Shown here: piece by piece, positions 12,200 to 23,040 of the stretch | How the letters are laid out: each line of letters begins with the position of its first letter | How positions within the stretch are numbered: the first letter of the stretch is position 1 | Assembly (NCBI GenBank): GCA_963969495.1 | Contig: OZ018324.1 | Location: 140,116,355-140,180,354, forward strand | From: Ceratothoa steindachneri | Taxonomy: Eukaryota > Arthropoda > Malacostraca > Isopoda > Cymothoidae | DNA: 64,000 nt | Direction: 5' to 3' | The notes under the pieces: generated by a model | The model's database searches: none | Told to the model about the DNA's origin: nothing | The model's input: only the letters and a program-made list of their open reading frames with translations | Program-made: the position numbers and the translations under genes

Positions 12200-12504
12200 G
12201 TCACATATAGTTTTTAGGGTAAAAAAAGTAAAAAGTTTTAGATTTGTTTATTTCTATTTTTCTATGAAGAACAAATAGGTAAACAAACTATATATCAAAA
12301 TGAAATTACGTTTTAATTCTTTTCATAATGTAGACGTAATAATGAACAATGGAAAGTAATAAACCAACTGGCATAATGAAAAAATAAGGAAATAAATTGA
12401 AAAAGGAAAAATATTTAATTTTTGAAGAGAATTATATCGTTGACGCCTAATAAAGGCCCTTCTTGATAAGTATGGATATGGTAAATTGCTGTAGTTCATC
12501 AATA

Positions 12505-14241
12505 TTATTTAGTGTGGAAAGTTGCAAAGCACAGATTATGAAGCGGAACATCACAACGACTGCAAATTCTATTTGTTTTCTTCTCACACAATGCACAGCG
12601 ATGTTGTGTCTGAATTGGCATCACAAGGTGATTTCCTTGATCAAGCCTAATATCTTCACTTACTCTTCCTCCCAAAAGCCTACTTCTTTGTGGGCCAGGG
12701 TGTATACGGCTTGATGGACAAGGCTTTGAAAAATAACCCAAAACAATTTTTCTTCTTGGATCTAGCAGGGAGAGTGTCTCACCTGGATTTGCATGTTGAT
12801 ATACCCCCCAAGAGTTCAAAATAGCAATGTCAAGCAGTTCAGTAAACAGTGGGAACCACCATTTCTTCCCACGCATTCTGCCCCTCTATAAGGACACTTG
12901 TTTGTCTAGTAGGTCTACCCCTCCCATTGATATGTTATATTCCGAAATAACTTTCTGAGAATAGCGTGTAGCAGTACCAGTTGGGAAGACCTGACTGTAA
13001 GTTGTAGCAACTGCAACTGCAGTGTTGTCATGCCATTTTGTGACTAAAACTTCATTGCTAGAATCAAATCTATAATCTATGAACCCTCTTTCTGTTGTTT
13101 TCTCCATTACTTTGAAAGGGCATAAGTGGACCTTTTTTTGTCGATTTTAACGAATTGTGCCAGTTACCTTCAAACTCCTATCTCTCAGTTCTTTAAAGGT
13201 ATCAATGCTTGTAAGGAAATTATCAAAGAAGATTTCGTGATTTGCAGCTTTAGCTTCAGGAAATACTGCTGTTAGGTTATTTATAACTTTCATTCTTAGA
13301 GGTCTACTGTTAGGTTCACTGCCCTTACCAAGATATGGCGAAAAGTTGTATAGGTATCCGTCAGAACCACAAAGACACCAAAACTTGTAGCCAAATTTGA
13401 TTGGCTTACCCCTCATAATCATTTGAACACAATGCATGCCATAATATCTTATCATCATTTCTTTGATTGAGAAATGGGAATCAAAAATGCCAAATTTCTA
13501 AATGTTTTCTCTTAGAGCATCTAGATATGGTCTCAGCTTATACATTTCATCATTTTCATCAATGCTGGCATTGTCATTCAAGTGAAGAAACCTATTTATA
13601 TCCTTGAACCTTTGTCTCGGCATAGCATTGTAAACAAAGGGCAGTGCTGCATCTGGCGATTGCTCCCAGTACATATTTTGTTAAGGAAGTTTATGGTACC
13701 CAATAAACCGAATAATTCCTAGAAATATTTTCATCTCTTCAATGTTGACAGAAAAATTAGGATTATTTTCTGCTTAGCATATGTCATACTCTGCTCAACA
13801 ATAAACTTCAATAACTCACCAGACAGAAATTCTTCAAAAATGTTACAAATGCTCTTACCCTTGAGCCTATCTAATTTTTCATAACTATTTTGAGAGGGCA
13901 GATTAATTACACCTTTATATTTTGGAGAAAATATAAAGGTGTAATTAACTGGCTTCAATTTTTATACGCTTACCTGAAGGAGGTTGGGTTGCTGAAATCC
14001 CAGTTGATTCAATTTCTTCACCGTCATTGTTGTGAACAATCAACTTCAGTCTACCTGCAACATCTTGAAAAATGCTTTCTTTAGGGAGGTCTTCATCATT
14101 GATAGCTTGATCATCTGTCATTTCATCTGGACTTGGAGGAATAATTGCAACCTCCACGTTTTCATTCTATGCTTCATCATAACTCAAGTTCATTAGCGCA
14201 TTGGCAACTTCATTAGTTGTCAATAAAGATCTTCGTGTCAT
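12505..14241 (-). pseudogene. piggyBac transposase (DDE_Tnp_1_7 type), inactivated
   Basis: The transposase would excise and insert the element at TTAA. The start at 14,241 reads [19 protein letters not shown], followed by an acidic N-terminus typical of the family. Conserved blocks follow: MYWEQSPDAALPFVYNAMPR, KPIKFGYKFWCLCGSDGYLY, NHEIFFDNFLTS (second catalytic Asp), YNISMGGVDLLDKQ (third Asp), and a C-terminal cysteine-rich zinc domain CALCEKKTNRICSRCD...HNLC ending at 12,505. The span of about 578 codons is normal. The first catalytic Asp (usual SIDE) is Lys here: SIKEMMIRYYG, AAA at 13,462-13,464. There are stops after DEA near 14,170, before KFGIF near 13,500 and around 13,145 and 12,880, plus a frameshift near 13,730. 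It is dead. Confidence 0.92.
13903..13948. repeat. Perfect 21-base palindrome inside the piggyBac gene
   Basis: The left arm 13,903-13,923 (starting TTAATTACACC) and right arm 13,928-13,948 (ending GGTGTAATTAA) are exact reverse complements separated by the four bases GGAG. It lies in the transposase frame, near where the reading frame changes between neighbouring segments, so it probably arose by a template switch rather than being a functional site. Confidence 0.85.
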
Positions 14242-14317
14242 AATAGTAAAGAGTAGGCCTCTGAAAAAGAAATAATAACATTATATACCAAGTTTTCATC
14301 TTGAAATGTGATTATAT

Positions 14318-14446
<129 letters not shown>

Positions 14447-14462
14447 AAGACTCGACGTATAG

Positions 14463-14531
14463 GTGAGAATGGATGGGGAGAAAGAAAAGTCCAGACACTA
14501 CACAGAGCTCTTTCTCCCCATCCATTCTCAC
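14463..14531. repeat. 22-bp perfect stem-loop between two TA tracts
   Basis: 14,463-14,484 (GTGAGAATGGATGGGG and six more bases) is the exact reverse complement of 14,510-14,531, with a 25-base loop. A TA tract lies on each side, 14,319-14,439 and 14,532-14,552. In RNA this would form a strong hairpin. It may be a small foldback element inserted into TA repeats, or part of the piggyBac 5' region. Confidence 0.85.
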
Positions 14532-14552
14532 ATATATATATATATATATATA
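14532..14552. repeat. (TA)n short tract
   Basis: Twenty-one bases of TA repeat directly abutting the 22-bp stem on its right side. Confidence 0.9.
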
Positions 14553-14667
14553 AATCATAAATGTTGGAGATTGCTAATAAAAGGCCTAGTGTGTTAATTC
14601 TGCATTAAATAATTATAAATGATAACAAACAAATGACTAGATCATTTAGATCAAATTGCCAATATCT

Positions 14668-14688
14668 GGCCAATGTCCCTAAAATGGG
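14668..14688 (-). repeat. piggyBac right subterminal inverted repeat
   Basis: GGCCAATGTCCCTAAAATGG plus one base, mirror copy of 12,179-12,199. A third related piece, AAATGGGACATTGACAG, lies right at the right end (15,014-15,030). Confidence 0.8.
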
Positions 14689-15848
14689 ACGCGAAATTAT
14701 AAACAACACAATACTCACATTTTACAAATCAGTTGATGCTTTTCTCGTGTTCTCTTATAACCAATGCACATCATTAACACAACCGACCTTTCTCCTATGC
14801 AGATAGTGAGGAACTGAGGGCATTCATACATTAGCGTGTCTTCTCACAAAAAAATCGCGCGACTTTGGCGCCATCTGGTGATAAAAGTTGTCAACCATTC
14901 ACGATTATTTTTATGGGATACTTTGATATGATTGTGAAATATATTCTGAAAAATAAAAATAAATAATTAATCATTTCTGTAATGATTCTACGAACCTAAA
15001 ATTGGTGTCCAAAAAATGGGACATTGACAGTTAATGGGTTAATGTCTGATTCTATTTCTGGTGCTGAGTAGGTCCATTTGAGTCTTTTGCGCCGGATTCT
15101 CTGATATATCTCATTAAGAGAGAGATTCTCGAGGTATGGGGCCTGCCTAGTTTTGATTATCTTGAGGTGGATCTCCTCTCCAACGTACTTAAGTACATTT
15201 CGAGGACTTCGACCTACTTCTTGAGTTTACGGGGCTCTTATTTGCCCTGTTTTAGACCTCCTCAGCATCAGATTTTAAGGAGGAAGAGCACGTAAGGATG
15301 CCCTCTGCCTGATTAATTCTTCTAGCCGCTTTTTTCTCTTTCTTCTCACGGCGCCTTTGTACCTCTAATCTTGGGTCTTTCCTCGTTGATTTATTGTTTC
15401 CAGTCGTGGCCTTCGCCTATTTTGCAGATTCTGTGGATTTTTCCTCTGGAAAAAATGGAGTCTCCGCTGTCTGTGGTGTACCCTTTGGCACGAAATCCAG
15501 GTGCAGGAGGTCTCCCGATAGTGGGTCGTCCGGGAAACACATCTTTGACATACCGTTATTTTTCAGCATGAGATTGACTGTTTGCGCGAATGATACCGGC
15601 TTCGTAAGATTGTTAACGTGCGCAAATAAGATACACGTAAGAATCTTTGTGAGATTTTCGTTTTTCAGCTTTAGATAGGTCTTCGGTAGTTCTGGTTGGG
15701 ACTGTTTTCGTCGCTTGGGCGTAGGAGCTATTAACCCTCCTCGTTTCCTCAGCTTTTATCTTTTGATTATCTCACTTTTGGGAGGACAGGACATGGCCAT
15801 CACCCTGTGGTTCAGCCTTCAGTTTGGGTACCTCTATGTTTCTGCGGA

Positions 15849-15890
15849 GCATTCTCGCCATCCGTGGCCTTTTCCGCTGCACCTAGAACA
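15849..15890 (-). other. CCHC zinc-knuckle codons of LINE 1 ORF1
   Basis: Translates as CSRCSGKGHGWREC, a complete C-x2-C-x4-H-x4-C knuckle. A degraded first knuckle (QCLKMEHHP...) lies just upstream in the gene. Confidence 0.8.
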
Positions 15891-16610
15891 AGTTATGCTT
15901 TATTTGTTCTTTTCATTCCATTGTGGGGTGGTGCTCCATTTTTAAACATTGGAATTATACTTGGATGGGGTGATCTACTCCCTTTCTATTTGCTCTCCGG
16001 TGATCTTGGCATTGAAGAATAACAGTCCTCTTTCTTTGGCCTTTTGGGACATTTGCGTTTCACTAAAGATAACTTTAAATACGTGTTGGTATTCTGTGTC
16101 TTCCCGTTTGTTACAGAACTTCACTACCTCCAAGACTTTGGACCACGACTGGTTTGTTGTTATCTCTTCCATTATTTGCTCCTTGTTATGTTGCCCGATA
16201 TAGGATTCAAGCTGCCTGCATATCACGCTCCGATGTGCCTGGATCTGAGGGGGAGTACTGCGCTGGAGGTTTATCCCCTTTAGCACCCGTTGTCTCATCT
16301 CTTGCGTTAGAGTTTCAACATCTGCCTCTTTCTTGCAGATTTCGACGTAACCGGCTGGGGAGTCGATTAGTCTGGGGATACCTACGCTTAGCTTTTTGGA
16401 GACCATTTCGAATATTTTACCTCGATCCAGCTTTTGCAGTCCACCTAATGTTTTCAGGGGGACTCCTGTTGCGGGTGGGACGCCATTTTGGTGTGTTTGC
16501 AGCCCCACTGGCGGAGGGTGCAAATCTCCCTTTCCAAGATTTGTTATTCCTTGGGTGGTTACACGCCCACAATTGTTAATGTGTGCGTGTTAGTTCTTTC
16601 GTGTTTATAA

Positions 16611-17230
16611 TATTCCTTTCCTTGCTGATAAAGAAAAACCCCCCTCACGCTCACCAACCGCCTAGGAATTGCCTTTAGGATGAATGGTAAAAATGGATGA
16701 GATGAATCCGTGTGGGATCCTTTCGGGGGTGTGATTGTATGGCGGACTTATTGACAACACCCCTTTCCCCCGAGGGTTTGTATTCGCGACCGCATGCCAA
16801 CATAGAGACGGTTGTATATCCCCTTATGGTCTTGGAAGGGACTCTAGTAGGATGAGCAGTGGAGGTAGCAGTCTATCCGTTGTTCGGAAAAGTTTCTAAC
16901 AAACTATCTTCCTACAATATCCCTAATTATGGCCATGCAATTGCCTGGCATAGTTGGCACGTAACATGAATGGCATTCCCCTTTCACATCTCACAGCAGT
17001 TTACGTAGAGGGGTGGGCCAAGGACTTAAACAGTCATCTGCCTAAGTGGGGCCAGTGCAAAAGGAAAGATGAAGATTAGTGAATGATGATGACGTGAGTA
17101 CGATACCAATATAATATTTACCTTTCTTAAGATCTGGTTCTAAAATTAGAAACCAGATTTTCCGAGGAGTGCGTAGAAGCATTGCCTCCTTTTTCAGAGA
17201 GTCAGATGTTTTTCGAGGTACTTCCGCCAA
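16611..17230. other. Region between two LINEs, possibly LINE 1 5' untranslated region
   Basis: Moderately GC-rich DNA with no recognised protein. It starts where LINE 1 ORF1 ends and stops at the TTTCA tail of LINE 2, so the simplest reading is the 5' untranslated and promoter part of LINE 1. A minus-strand frame at 17,042-17,230 (MAEVPRKTSDSLKKEAM...) has no recognised domain. Confidence 0.35.
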
Positions 17231-17639
17231 GGAATGAAATGAAATGAAAGAGAAAGTGGGAGAAAAATATCTAGATCTCCGTGGAGGGACCCAGTCGGGA
17301 AGACGTGGGGTATTTATTTGTGTATTTTCTAATCTTTATTCATGTTGCTTTTCCTTTTTCGTTCATTAGCACTTCTTGGTTAGTTTTGTTATTCTTTGTA
17401 GGTATCAAATCCAATACGGTGAGTTTGTCATTATTTAGGAAGTTTTTGTCACAATCGGGTTTCCTTATTTGGTTTACACGTAAATCTCCTCCTCTTCCCT
17501 TTGGTCCGCTTTGTTTTTAGCACTAGGAAACAGCATATGTTTTCTTCATCCTGCCTCTTCTGCTATTTGTTATTTAATTCCTCTCCTGTTTCTTTTTGTG
17601 TATTTTCTATGACTTTTTAGCTCTTTTTCAATTATTTTG

Positions 17640-17882
17640 CTATATGGTTTTATTTTCGCTTCGTTGTGTAAGTCTCTTTATTTTTTCCTCTATTATCGTC
17701 GCATTTTCGTAATTATGTATACAGCCTTATTCTGTATATGTTGCATTCTTATTAGATAGCTTTTTGAAACCGTATACATGGCAATTGTTGGATATATCAA
17801 AGTAGGCTCTATCATGGCCTGGTAGATCTTTTTCTTTGTTTTTCATGTATAGATTTCTTAATCTGTAAAGTAAAGCTAGCAT
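17640..17882 (-). pseudogene. LINE 2 ORF2 C-terminal remnant (RT thumb)
   Basis: The minus strand reads ARGMLALLYRLRNLYMKNKE, then after a one-base frameshift IYQAMIEPTLIYPTIAMYTV and SKSYLIRMQHIQNKA. This is the thumb region that follows the catalytic domain in jockey-like reverse transcriptases, parallel to LINE 1's RNLSLENIFKIYL...LIYPAVVTQAASKTDIRR. It starts immediately after the ORF1 stop codon, so roughly 2 kb of ORF2 is missing at this junction. Confidence 0.65.
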
Positions 17883-20200
17883 ACCTCGTGCTAAGGACTG
17901 GAGTTTTTACGATTATTTACTTGTATCTTTCTGTTTTCGCCGAGATTTTGCTCTTTTCCATCTCGTATTTCGCGGGTGTTGTTTCTGGTGTTCTGTCGCG
18001 CGGTTAGGCATCCTTGGTCGATTTCCTTTGTTTTTACGCTTACTTTCTTTTGTGCTTTTTTATTGTTCTCGTCAATGCTGCTCTCCGATTCTGTTTCTTC
18101 GCTCTCCGTGTCCTCTTCTTGTTTTGACTCGCTATCATTTATTTTCGCTTCTTCAATGACTCGCTTTCGTGTCCTCAGAGATCTTAATGTTAAATATAGC
18201 CGATGAATCAATATCCTTAGGGAACTTCAGTGGTTCCAGCCCGTTTTCCTTGAACATGGAGTTCAACGTTGTGGAATATGTTCCCTGGTGTGCGATATTC
18301 ATGACGTGTGAGTTGAAAATACACGTCAGTATTTTTACGTTTAGAGTCCCGTCGATTGAAACTTAAGTGGTTCTGGTATAACTACTCTATACAAAACACT
18401 ACTCCTATATTATGTAGGGGGGTAACTTAACCACCTAGGGCAACGCGAACCCTTGAAGGTCTTTTAGCGTGGATTAGCGACCGACTAGTAGGTCACACTT
18501 GAGGCATTCGGTTTCAAATCCTTAATAATCAAACAGAGAGCATAAATGGTCAGCGAGATTTACTTGACTAGGCCGAGAATATCGTTCAAGGTTAGTTAAA
18601 GATGAAAACAAAAGTATAATTTTATTTACAAAAAGTAAAATAAGAATAATATTCGGCAAAGATGAATTATTTAAATTAAGATAGTCTCTTGATAATTATT
18701 ATGAGGAGGGATTCTCAAATGGAATTAATTGATTAACGTTACTAGGCTTAGATAAAAAAAGGGGTACTTAACAATGCTAATAATGGAGGGTATTTCAGTC
18801 TTATGTTAGGAGCGATGGCTTCGAGGAAGGTCTTTCTTGCGATTAAGCAAGTACCCCTGATGAGGCAAGTAGGGAACGATCCGAATGAGGCAAGTAGAGT
18901 ACAATCAAAACCAACTTTCCGATGAAGAGAGCCAATCTTCAAAGATGACGTTCGACGAGGAATCTGGGAGTTGTCGTAATTTCAATGAAAGAGGAATCTT
19001 CTTTTCCTCAAAGGTAATCGATGGAGATTCTCTTCGGTTCGATTAAACAAAAGGATACTGTTGCGCAAATTCAAATGCTTGCAGTACACAGAAGCTACCA
19101 ATTGACTTGTGTAGAATCACGCCGGTAGAATTGTTGCTGTCTGAAGAACGCTCACGCGGCAAAACGATAAGGACGGCCTTAAGGAGCGGGCTGGACTCGA
19201 AATACAAAATAACCCGATTGTGAATGGGAAGCAGGAGTTTGGATAAAAGAGTCACAAGCTCCAGAAATCTTAATCCGGATGTGGAGTCAATTCATTATTT
19301 AAAAGAAAGAGGAGCGAAATAGCGGCTCTTTCGCACCTCATCACCGAGGAAGGGGGAGGAGGCTTGGGAGGAGTTCGCAGAATTGGGAGATATTTTCCCA
19401 ACGTGGTCAGGAGTCGAAAATTAGAGAATTTTTGAACAGCAAATGACGTTGTCCAGGAACGGATTCCATAGAACGTAGTCTCCGTTAGGCTAAGGCTTAG
19501 CTGTCACTGATGCATATATGGATTTCGTGAAGCATCTTCTCTTTGGTGGATTTCAGCTTGTTTCTCCTTATAATTTCTTTTCTCTTCTGGCATGACATAG
19601 CCATTTTTCAATGGCTTCCTCTACAATTTATACATTTTTTATTATTATTTGAGCAGTTTCTCTCTGAATGAGGGTTGCTGCATTCCGTGCATATCTCTTC
19701 CTTCTGGGGGCAATTGGTATTTATGTGATCTTCCACCTTATAACAAATGAAGCAAATTAGAATATTGTGATACTGATCCCATTTAATATTGCTCACAGGG
19801 ATTCTCATGCTATATGCGAAAAGTTTCTTTGTAATGCTTTTGTAGCAATCAATGTAAGCTTGCACACGATTTTGAAAACATGTGTTTGCTTTCTGAATTT
19901 AATTTTGTCATGAATCCTCAGCCATGCTTGTTGCTCTAGTAGCTCGTCCATTAATTCCTCAGGACTATGTTTTCCAATTCAAGACTAGATTTTTCTGTAG
20001 ACAATACTTCGATTCGTGATTATCTGTGAAGGAACTTTGTCTTCTAGGTCTATTTTAAGGATGGCCATCGTGCCCGGAGATTCACGTAGTAGTTCGACGT
20101 CATTGTTATTAGTACAATTTACCACGAATCCATTAGGCATCTCGAAGCATTTGATAAGTGCAATTTGTAAATCCTTGTCAGGCTTTGGGCGACCTCTTGG
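17883..20200 (-). pseudogene. LINE 2 ORF1: gag-like protein with three zinc knuckles, interrupted
   Basis: From about 20,195 the minus strand reads RPKPDKDLQIALIKCFEMPN and LLRESPGTMAILKIDLEDKV, parallel to LINE 1 ORF1. A segment of 85 codons (19,608-19,865) contains CFICYKVEDHINTNC, CTECSNPHSERNC and CINCRGSH, three successive CCHC-type knuckles expected of a LINE ORF1. Next comes MAMSCQKRKEIIRRNKLK (compare MAMSCPPKSEIIKR in LINE 1), then the foreign insert. It resumes at about 18,368 with KILTCIFNSHVMNIAHQGTY, matching LINE 1's KILTCILFAHVNN. The tail (18,211-17,891) is acidic then basic (ESEETESESS...KKAQKK). Stops and frameshifts make it non-functional. Confidence 0.75.
18375..19510. mobile_element. 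Unidentified ~1.1 kb insertion within LINE 2 ORF1, LTR-like
   Basis: Alignment of the two LINE ORF1 copies shows extra sequence here that LINE 1 lacks. It is non-coding. On the minus strand there is a polyadenylation-like AATAAAATTA near 18,620, then a block ending TTACCCCCCTACA at about 18,414; this layout would suit the U3-R-U5 order of a solo LTR. I could not find matching target duplications or a second copy, so the exact ends and class are uncertain. Confidence 0.35.
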
Positions 20201-20530
20201 GGTTTCCTTTTATTTCAGTTCGGTATAACTCGGAGGGGCAGTCTCTTGGTGAAATCCGGCGGGTCTATTATCTTAACTCATACCATTTTCCGGGTGGGAC
20301 GTCCTTCTGAAAAGTAACGCCTTGCGAAATATTATTCCCGCGCCAGTAATGGGAGAAGCCCCCTATATAAACCTATTTCTTAATATCCTACCTTCCTTGG
20401 TGCGCACACTCACCGACTAATCTACCTAGATGGTCTAGCCCTATAAGCGATTCTACAGTCGGGTTTGGGCTTGTCACCGCTAACCGAGCTCCTGCTATGG
20501 CCCCCTAACGGGATCTCCTTCAGTTCACTA

Positions 20531-21289
20531 TACCCTACTACTAAATGTTTCTGGGATATTACTGATGGTCGAGTTATACCGTGCTAGGCAGAAGTATAGT
20601 TTAAGAAAAAAGGGCTGAGGACAGTGATAGTTAGAGGCAGAAAAATTGAGGAAAGTATAAATTTGTGATGCTGCCCGCGAATCGGAAACAAATCTCTCCA
20701 ATACGTTCGAATCGCGCATATATTTATTCTCCCTTCTTCCCCTTTTCTATGGAAAGGAAGTCGCATGTAGAAAAATGTTCTTGTTTCACAAAGTTATTTA
20801 AGACAATAGTTGTCGTAACTTAGCAGTGCGTAGATCACTGAGTATTCGAATGAACTGACCCTTCTCTGCGAAGAAATCGTTTTCAACCTTGTTTACATGC
20901 ATATGGTTTAGGTGTTATTAACTTTCTAAATCCATCGTCTCGCTGATTGGACAATTATTGGATTGCTTATGTCTAAAAACTGATTGGACAATTTGTTAAC
21001 GCCAAGGTATTTTATTGCAAAAATAAAATTAAGTATGACAATTAAATATACCTCAATCCTGATCGGTTGAATTTTGTATAATTATGAGTAGAAAGAATAA
21101 CTATATATATAGCAATAATTATTATTCAAAAAGAAAGAAGTTGCCATTACTGTTGTTTGCTATTTCGAGGCTTGTTCCCGAAATTCAGCTCAATATTTTG
21201 ATCACATAACCCACTCTGCTACATCGAGAAGAATCCACCTTTTCGCACATTACACATAAAAGGGACCCTTCACTTCAAAATACGCCATA
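20531..21289. other. Intergenic, nothing recognised
   Basis: Two short minus-strand frames (20,528-20,766) overlap each other without domains. The remainder is AT-rich. Confidence 0.4.
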
Positions 21290-21495
21290 ACTATTAGCCC
21301 TTGAAACCTAGGGTTAGACAACACAATTACCTTTGTCAAGAGATTCCTGATTGAGATATGGCCATTTTAAGTTCCTAGCGGCCATTTTGGAGGACATCTC
21401 GAAACTTATGCCTTTCCCCAAACTAGATTTTCCTAGATTTTTAGTATGTTATTAACCATGGACAATAGTACCAGAATTTTTTTAATATATTGACC
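21290..21495 (-). repeat. Dispersed repeat copy 2 (contains CCAAAATGGCCGC on minus strand)
   Basis: Read on the minus strand, TTCTGGTACTATTGTCCATG, ACTAAAAATCTAGGAAAATC, GGAAAGGCATAA and CCAAAATGGCCGCTAGGA follow one another exactly as in the plus-strand copy at 6.6 kb. Two copies in 64 kb point to a middle-repetitive family. Confidence 0.65.
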
Positions 21496-21879
21496 CGTCT
21501 AAATATAAATTTTAAGAAATAGATACCCATACAGACATAAATAACCTTGTGCAATCAGGTGCGAAAGAAAGACTGTCGGGGAAAGTGCAGGGAATGTAAG
21601 AAGAAATAGGTGGTTTGTATTTCATAGCAAAAGTATTAGATTTGAGGAGAAATCTGAATTTAATGATACGGGATCAGGGATGATTTACAATTTTTTAAAA
21701 TGATTAAAAGTGACATCGGTGATACTTTGAATGGAATGTAGCGAACAGGCGAGAAAACTTTCTAAGAAAGAACTTTCCCAGTCTTGCGGCTAATTACCAT
21801 ATGAGAAAAGAAACTTACTTTCCCTTTTCAAGGTTCAATGGCATCTGTCACATCTAAAACCACTTACTTAAGCTTGTAG
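21496..21879. other. Intergenic, nothing recognised
   Basis: AT-rich with no coding signature; it may include the lost 3' part of the CR1-type element. Confidence 0.35.
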
Positions 21880-23040
21880 GCTCTTTGTCAAGCATTCTAC
21901 TTATTCGTGTAAGCTAACCCCCCCTCCTGGTTTAGTATCGTCAACGAATTTGGTTATTGTGCATAGAAGTCTTTTGTCTATATTGTTGATCTAGACAATG
22001 AACAGCAGTGGATTAAAGACCGAGCACTGGGACACCCTGCTCTTCAATGGGGCTCACTGCCTCGCTAAATTTAAACTTCCCCCTCCTGTCCATCAATCAG
22101 TTCTGAATCCAGTCGCCTACTTTAGCGAAGGCTGGCAATAATTCGCTTGGAACGGATCATGCACCTGTTCCGTTTCAAGTGAATAATTCAAAATCGTAGT
22201 AATGTGTGTCGCCATCGACCGCTGACCTCAAGAATGATACTGGGAATGAAGCCATCTGGAAAAAGAGAATTATATAGGTTCGGGATTTGTTAGCCTAGAT
22301 GCTACTTCATTGATGCCTACAAATCTTTAATGAGGATTATTTTCCTCTTCAACCTTAACTTTTAGGCTCGTCTTTCAGGGGACATATGCGATGGAAAACC
22401 AAATTCTTTCGGTTCCTCTTTTCAGAGGGAATGACTTCTAGTTCCTCAACGCGTTCAGCTCGTCGCACCAGGTTCTAACTTTGTTACAAATCTCTCTGTA
22501 CTGGGCTATATATTCGCTCTATCGCTTTCTATCCACTTGCTGTAGGCAAGAATTCCCAAGAGGATGTCTCGATTGAACCAATTTTTCTGGAACGAAGTGA
22601 ACCTGCTGTGCCTTGAAGCGGCTCTTGAACTCCAACCAGATCACTGGGGATCAATAGACAACTACAAGTTTAGTTAGAACTAGGTATCGTGCTCCGCAGG
22701 TCGTCAAAGTTAGCTCCTCGGTAATCGGATTTGTTAGATAGCGATGCAAGCATGATGTTGCAAGGAGCATACACAAATCCGCTATAGTTCGGTGATCACT
22801 TCCCACCCCAAAATTCGGCCACGTTTAATACTGAACCATCTCGTCAATGGTGATGAACACCAAGTCGAGTAGGTACTCACCTCTCGTTGGCACTTCGACC
22901 CACTTTTTTGAACAGTTATTGTAGGCGATGTCGACGAGTCTAATCCCTTCCCCATTTTTTAATCTATCTAAGCAGCCGGGAAGGAATTGATTGTTGTTCA
23001 GAACTAAATACTAACCCCTGTATATTTTACAAAACGACGG
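21880..23040 (-). pseudogene. CR1-type LINE fragment: endonuclease and reverse transcriptase
   Basis: The minus strand first gives an endonuclease C-terminus: IRLVDIAYNNCSKKW, VEVPTRGEYLLDLVF, then GVGSDHRTIADL with the catalytic SDH at 22,792-22,800. It then continues through a linker (VRTWCDELNALRN) to a reverse transcriptase core: DWIQN, SVFNPLLFIV, a stop, INNIDKRLLCTITKFVDDTK, where the YADD/FADD box is FVDD (21,934-21,948). The combination PTRG..LLDLVF, GSDH, GP.LF...IND and KF.DDTK.GG is typical of the CR1/L2 side of the LINE tree. Many stops and frameshifts are present and both ends are missing. It is distinct from the jockey-like LINEs next to it. Confidence 0.8.

Larger units (their letters stand above)
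17231..20530 (-). mobile_element. LINE 2: related jockey-like element with most of ORF2 deleted
   Basis: On the minus strand this has, in order, a probable 5' untranslated region (20,530-20,210), ORF1 (from about 20,200), a tiny remnant of the reverse-transcriptase C-terminus (17,880-17,640), an A-rich 3' region, and a tail of TTTCA repeats (17,233-17,249). The endonuclease and catalytic RT domains are missing. About 1.1 kb of unrelated sequence (18,375-19,510) sits inside ORF1. ORF1 and the thumb remnant are homologous to LINE 1, which lies just downstream in the same orientation. Confidence 0.75.

Noticed and set aside
16154..16579. 141-codon plus-strand frame
   Set aside because: It lies antisense to the LINE 1 ORF1 coding stretch, whose protein homology to LINE 2 ORF1 shows the minus strand is the coding one.
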